Source: Desulfobulbaceae bacterium BRH_c16a (lineage in GTDB: Bacteria > Desulfobacterota > Desulfobulbia > Desulfobulbales > Desulfocapsaceae). From it: a stretch of 64,000 nucleotides of DNA. The position numbers were made by a program, and so were the translations under genes. Positions 62,436 through 64,000 of the stretch are shown piece after piece. Position 1 is the stretch's first letter. Every line of letters begins with the position of its first letter. Location: the NCBI GenBank assembly GCA_000961725.1, contig LADS01000045.1, positions 1 through 64,000 of the forward strand, read 5' to 3'. Under the pieces are notes generated by a model, which saw nothing but the letters and a program-made list of their open reading frames with translations, did no database searches and was not told the DNA's origin.

Positions 62436-63524
62436 ATGAAATATCTTGATGAATACCGAGACATAAGTCTGGCCAAACCGCTGGTCGAGGAGTTGAAAAA
62501 GGCGGTCACCAAGCCGCTGCGGGTTATGGAGGTGTGCGGCTCCCATACCATGGCCGTGTTCCGCAACGGCTTGCGGACTATCCTGCCGCCAGGTCTTGAG
62601 CTCGTCTCCGGCCCCGGTTGCCCGGTCTGTGTCACTTCCGCTTCGCATATGGACGCCTTTATCGGCATGGCCGATCGTCCCGGCGTTCGCGTCGCCATTT
62701 TCGGCGATCTTTTTCGCGTCCCCGGCACCCGCGGCTCTCTTGCCGAAGCAAGTTCCCGAGGCGCAAAAGTCGATATCGTCTACTCGCCGATGGATGCTTT
62801 GGACCTTGCCGTAAAAAATCCGCATGAACTGGTCGTCTTTCTTGGCGTCGGTTTTGAAACCACCACTCCCGGTATTGCCGCGACCATCCTCACCGCGCAC
62901 AACACCAACGTCAAAAATTTTGCCGTGTTTTCAACCCAGAAAGTCATGCCTGCTCCCATGGAGGCACTGCTCAGCGATCCCGCCCTGAAGATTGACGGCC
63001 TGCTCTGTCCCGGCCACGTTTCCTCGATTATCGGCGCGGGAGCCTGGGAACCTCTGGTAAGAAAATACAACCTTGCCTGCGTGGTCAGTGGTTTTGAAAC
63101 CGCCGATCTCTTGAAAAGTCTCATCCTTCTCGCCCGCCAGGTGGGCAATAATGACAGGAAGGTGGAGAATGTCTATCCCCGTGCCGTCTCGTGGGAGGGC
63201 AATCTGCGTGCGGCGAAGATGGTTGCCGAGATTTTCGAACCGGCCGATATGGACTGGCGCGGCCTTGGCCGGATTCCTTTAAGCGGCTTGAAGATCCGAA
63301 ATAAATATGCCGACTTCGATGCCGAGGTCCGGCTTGAGATTACGCTTCCCGAAGCGAAGGAACCCAAAGGCTGCTTGTGCGGCAACATCCTCAAAGGCAT
63401 GAACACTCCGCGGGAATGTGTGCTTTTCGATACCCGCTGCTCTCCCGCCAATCCGATCGGGCCGTGCATGGTCTCGAGCGAAGGTACCTGCTCCGCATAT
63501 CATAAATACGGTCGGGATGAGTAG
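62436..63524 (+). CDS. hypD: Hydrogenase maturation factor HypD
   Basis: HypD is a [4Fe-4S] protein that, with HypC, assembles the Fe(CN)2CO unit. The family segments MEVCGSHTMAVFR, SGPGCPVCVTS, GFETTTPG, CPGHVSSIIG and the C-terminal cysteine set (CLCGNILKG, C..L.D and TRCSPANPIGPCMVSSEGTC, split here) are present. The 362-residue length is normal. ATG at 62436 is chosen; a GTG at 62427 would add three residues. hypE begins 211 bases later, after the inverted-repeat element. Confidence 0.96.
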   Translation: MKYLDEYRDISLAKPLVEELKKAVTKPLRVMEVCGSHTMAVFRNGLRTILPPGLELVSGPGCPVCVTSASHMDAFIGMADRPGVRVAIFGDLFRVPGTRGSLAEASSRGAKVDIVYSPMDALDLAVKNPHELVVFLGVGFETTTPGIAATILTAHNTNVKNFAVFSTQKVMPAPMEALLSDPALKIDGLLCPGHVSSIIGAGAWEPLVRKYNLACVVSGFETADLLKSLILLARQVGNNDRKVENVYPRAVSWEGNLRAAKMVAEIFEPADMDWRGLGRIPLSGLKIRNKYADFDAEVRLEITLPEAKEPKGCLCGNILKGMNTPRECVLFDTRCSPANPIGPCMVSSEGTCSAYHKYGRDE

Positions 63525-63530
63525 ATTTCT

Positions 63531-63679
63531 CCAGGAGTCTGTCGGATTATAGCAATTTTTTCTCAGATCGAGGCAAACTCGAAAAAATTACCGGAGGCAT
63601 ATAATTAATATTCCGAGGATAATTTTTTCGGGTTTAACGAAGAGATGGGGGAAAAGGGCATAATCCGACAGGCTCCTGG
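63531..63679. mobile_element. MITE-like element with 20-bp inverted repeats
   Basis: CCAGGAGTCTGTCGGATTAT (63531-63550) is repeated inverted at 63660-63679 with one mismatch (19 of 20). The 149-base element is AT-rich inside and carries no coding frame. It lies between hypD and hypE. The form fits a miniature inverted-repeat element or an intergenic repeat unit; no second copy was noticed in this window. Confidence 0.75.
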
Positions 63680-63735
63680 GCGCGATCAACTGACTGCACC
63701 CCCTAACCCAGTCCAGAAGAGGATAAAACAGGTCA

Positions 63736-64000
63736 ATGGCAGAACATACAATACTACTCGATCATGGCAGCGGCGGACTCGCCAGCCAGCAGTTGATCAG
63801 CGATCTTTTCCTTAAATATCTCGACAATCCGACCCTGCACAGCCTTGAAGACAGCGCTATCCTGCAGAACAAGCGCGGCAGGCTGGCCTTTACCACCGAC
63901 AGCTATGTGGTCGATCCCATTTTTTTCCCCGGCGGCGATATCGGCAAACTGGCCGTTCATGGCACTATCAACGATCTGGCAATGCGCGGAGCGACGCCTT
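63736..64000 (+). CDS. hypE: Carbamoyl dehydratase HypE, N-terminal part
   Basis: HypE dehydrates the thiocarboxamide made by HypF to thiocyanate. Only the first 88 codons are in the window; the frame is open to the right edge. The family sequences ILLDHGSGGLASQQLI, LHSLEDSAIL, FTTDSYVVDPIFFPGGDIG and LAVHGTINDLAMRGA are diagnostic of the PurM-like N-terminal domain. The ATG at 63736 is preceded by a weak AACAGG. The repeat element separates it from hypD. Confidence 0.95.
   Translation, partial: MAEHTILLDHGSGGLASQQLISDLFLKYLDNPTLHSLEDSAILQNKRGRLAFTTDSYVVDPIFFPGGDIGKLAVHGTINDLAMRGATP

Noticed and set aside
1-64000. CRISPR arrays, rRNA or tRNA genes, prophage
   Set aside because: No regularly spaced direct repeats, no cloverleaf or rRNA-like sequence, and no phage structural genes were seen; a covariance-model search could still find small RNAs I cannot recognise by eye.

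Overview
The window reads as a chromosomal segment of a respiratory, mostly anaerobic Desulfobacterota bacterium, probably a member of the Desulfobulbales. That placement is inferred from gene content: a complete Rnf complex, three sets of lactate-oxidation genes, a Tat-exported uptake [NiFe] hydrogenase with its maturation genes, and many stand-alone sensory or substrate-binding proteins. No rRNA, tRNA, CRISPR array or prophage was recognised. The only transposase is a partial IS630-type gene at the left edge.

Layout. 1-7.6 kb: IS630 end, a Cache-domain chemotaxis receptor (-), a ModF-like double ATPase, a large glycosyltransferase with N-terminal repeats, and a small winged-helix-like protein. 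7.6-15.8 kb (all -): a DHODH-like flavoprotein, then rnfC-D-G-E-A-B and apbE, the flavin transferase that loads FMN onto RnfD and RnfG. RnfA carries an unusual secreted Ig-like N-terminal domain. 16.2-19 kb: a DMT exporter, a cupin and a DUF401 permease. 19.1-27.2 kb: a hybrid histidine kinase and a sigma-54 response regulator, a well-formed sigma-54 promoter, then a LUD protein, a LutB-LutA fusion and a FadR/GntR repressor. 27.2-32 kb: chalcone-isomerase-like protein, Hsp33, a small CxxC membrane protein behind a C9-tract promoter, an FMN alpha-hydroxyacid dehydrogenase and citrate synthase. 32-39.3 kb: bacteriohemerythrin, an IscU-like scaffold, then on the minus strand a quinol-to-oxygen chain (CoxB, a CoxA-C fusion, a small membrane protein, Rieske, cytochrome b-c, cytochrome c). 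39.8-44.6 kb: DUF1622 protein, a degraded exoD remnant, an orphan substrate-binding protein, and a divergent serine dehydratase / ornithine cyclodeaminase-family pair. 44.7-49.7 kb: a second, unfused lutABC operon translationally coupled to an AI-2E-family transporter, plus a DMT transporter. 49.7-55.5 kb: aspS, hisS, a nitronate monooxygenase-like protein and pcnB. 55.5-64 kb: a 780-bp region with seven GCACAA/TTGTGC motifs, then hydrogenase small, large and cytochrome b subunits, hypF, hypC, hypD, a MITE-like inverted-repeat element, and the start of hypE.

How it fits together. Lactate, serine and perhaps alanine can be turned into pyruvate; hydrogen is oxidised in the periplasm and its electrons enter the quinone pool through a b-type cytochrome. 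Rnf links ferredoxin/NADH to the ion gradient. The bc/caa3-type chain and bacteriohemerythrin would let the cell consume or survive oxygen. Points most worth following are the RnfA fusion, the missing cysteine in RnfE, the Asp-for-His Rieske motif, the sigma-54/GntR control region of the lactate operon, the hydrogenase-upstream motif array, the C9-tract promoter and the repeat element inside the hyp cluster.
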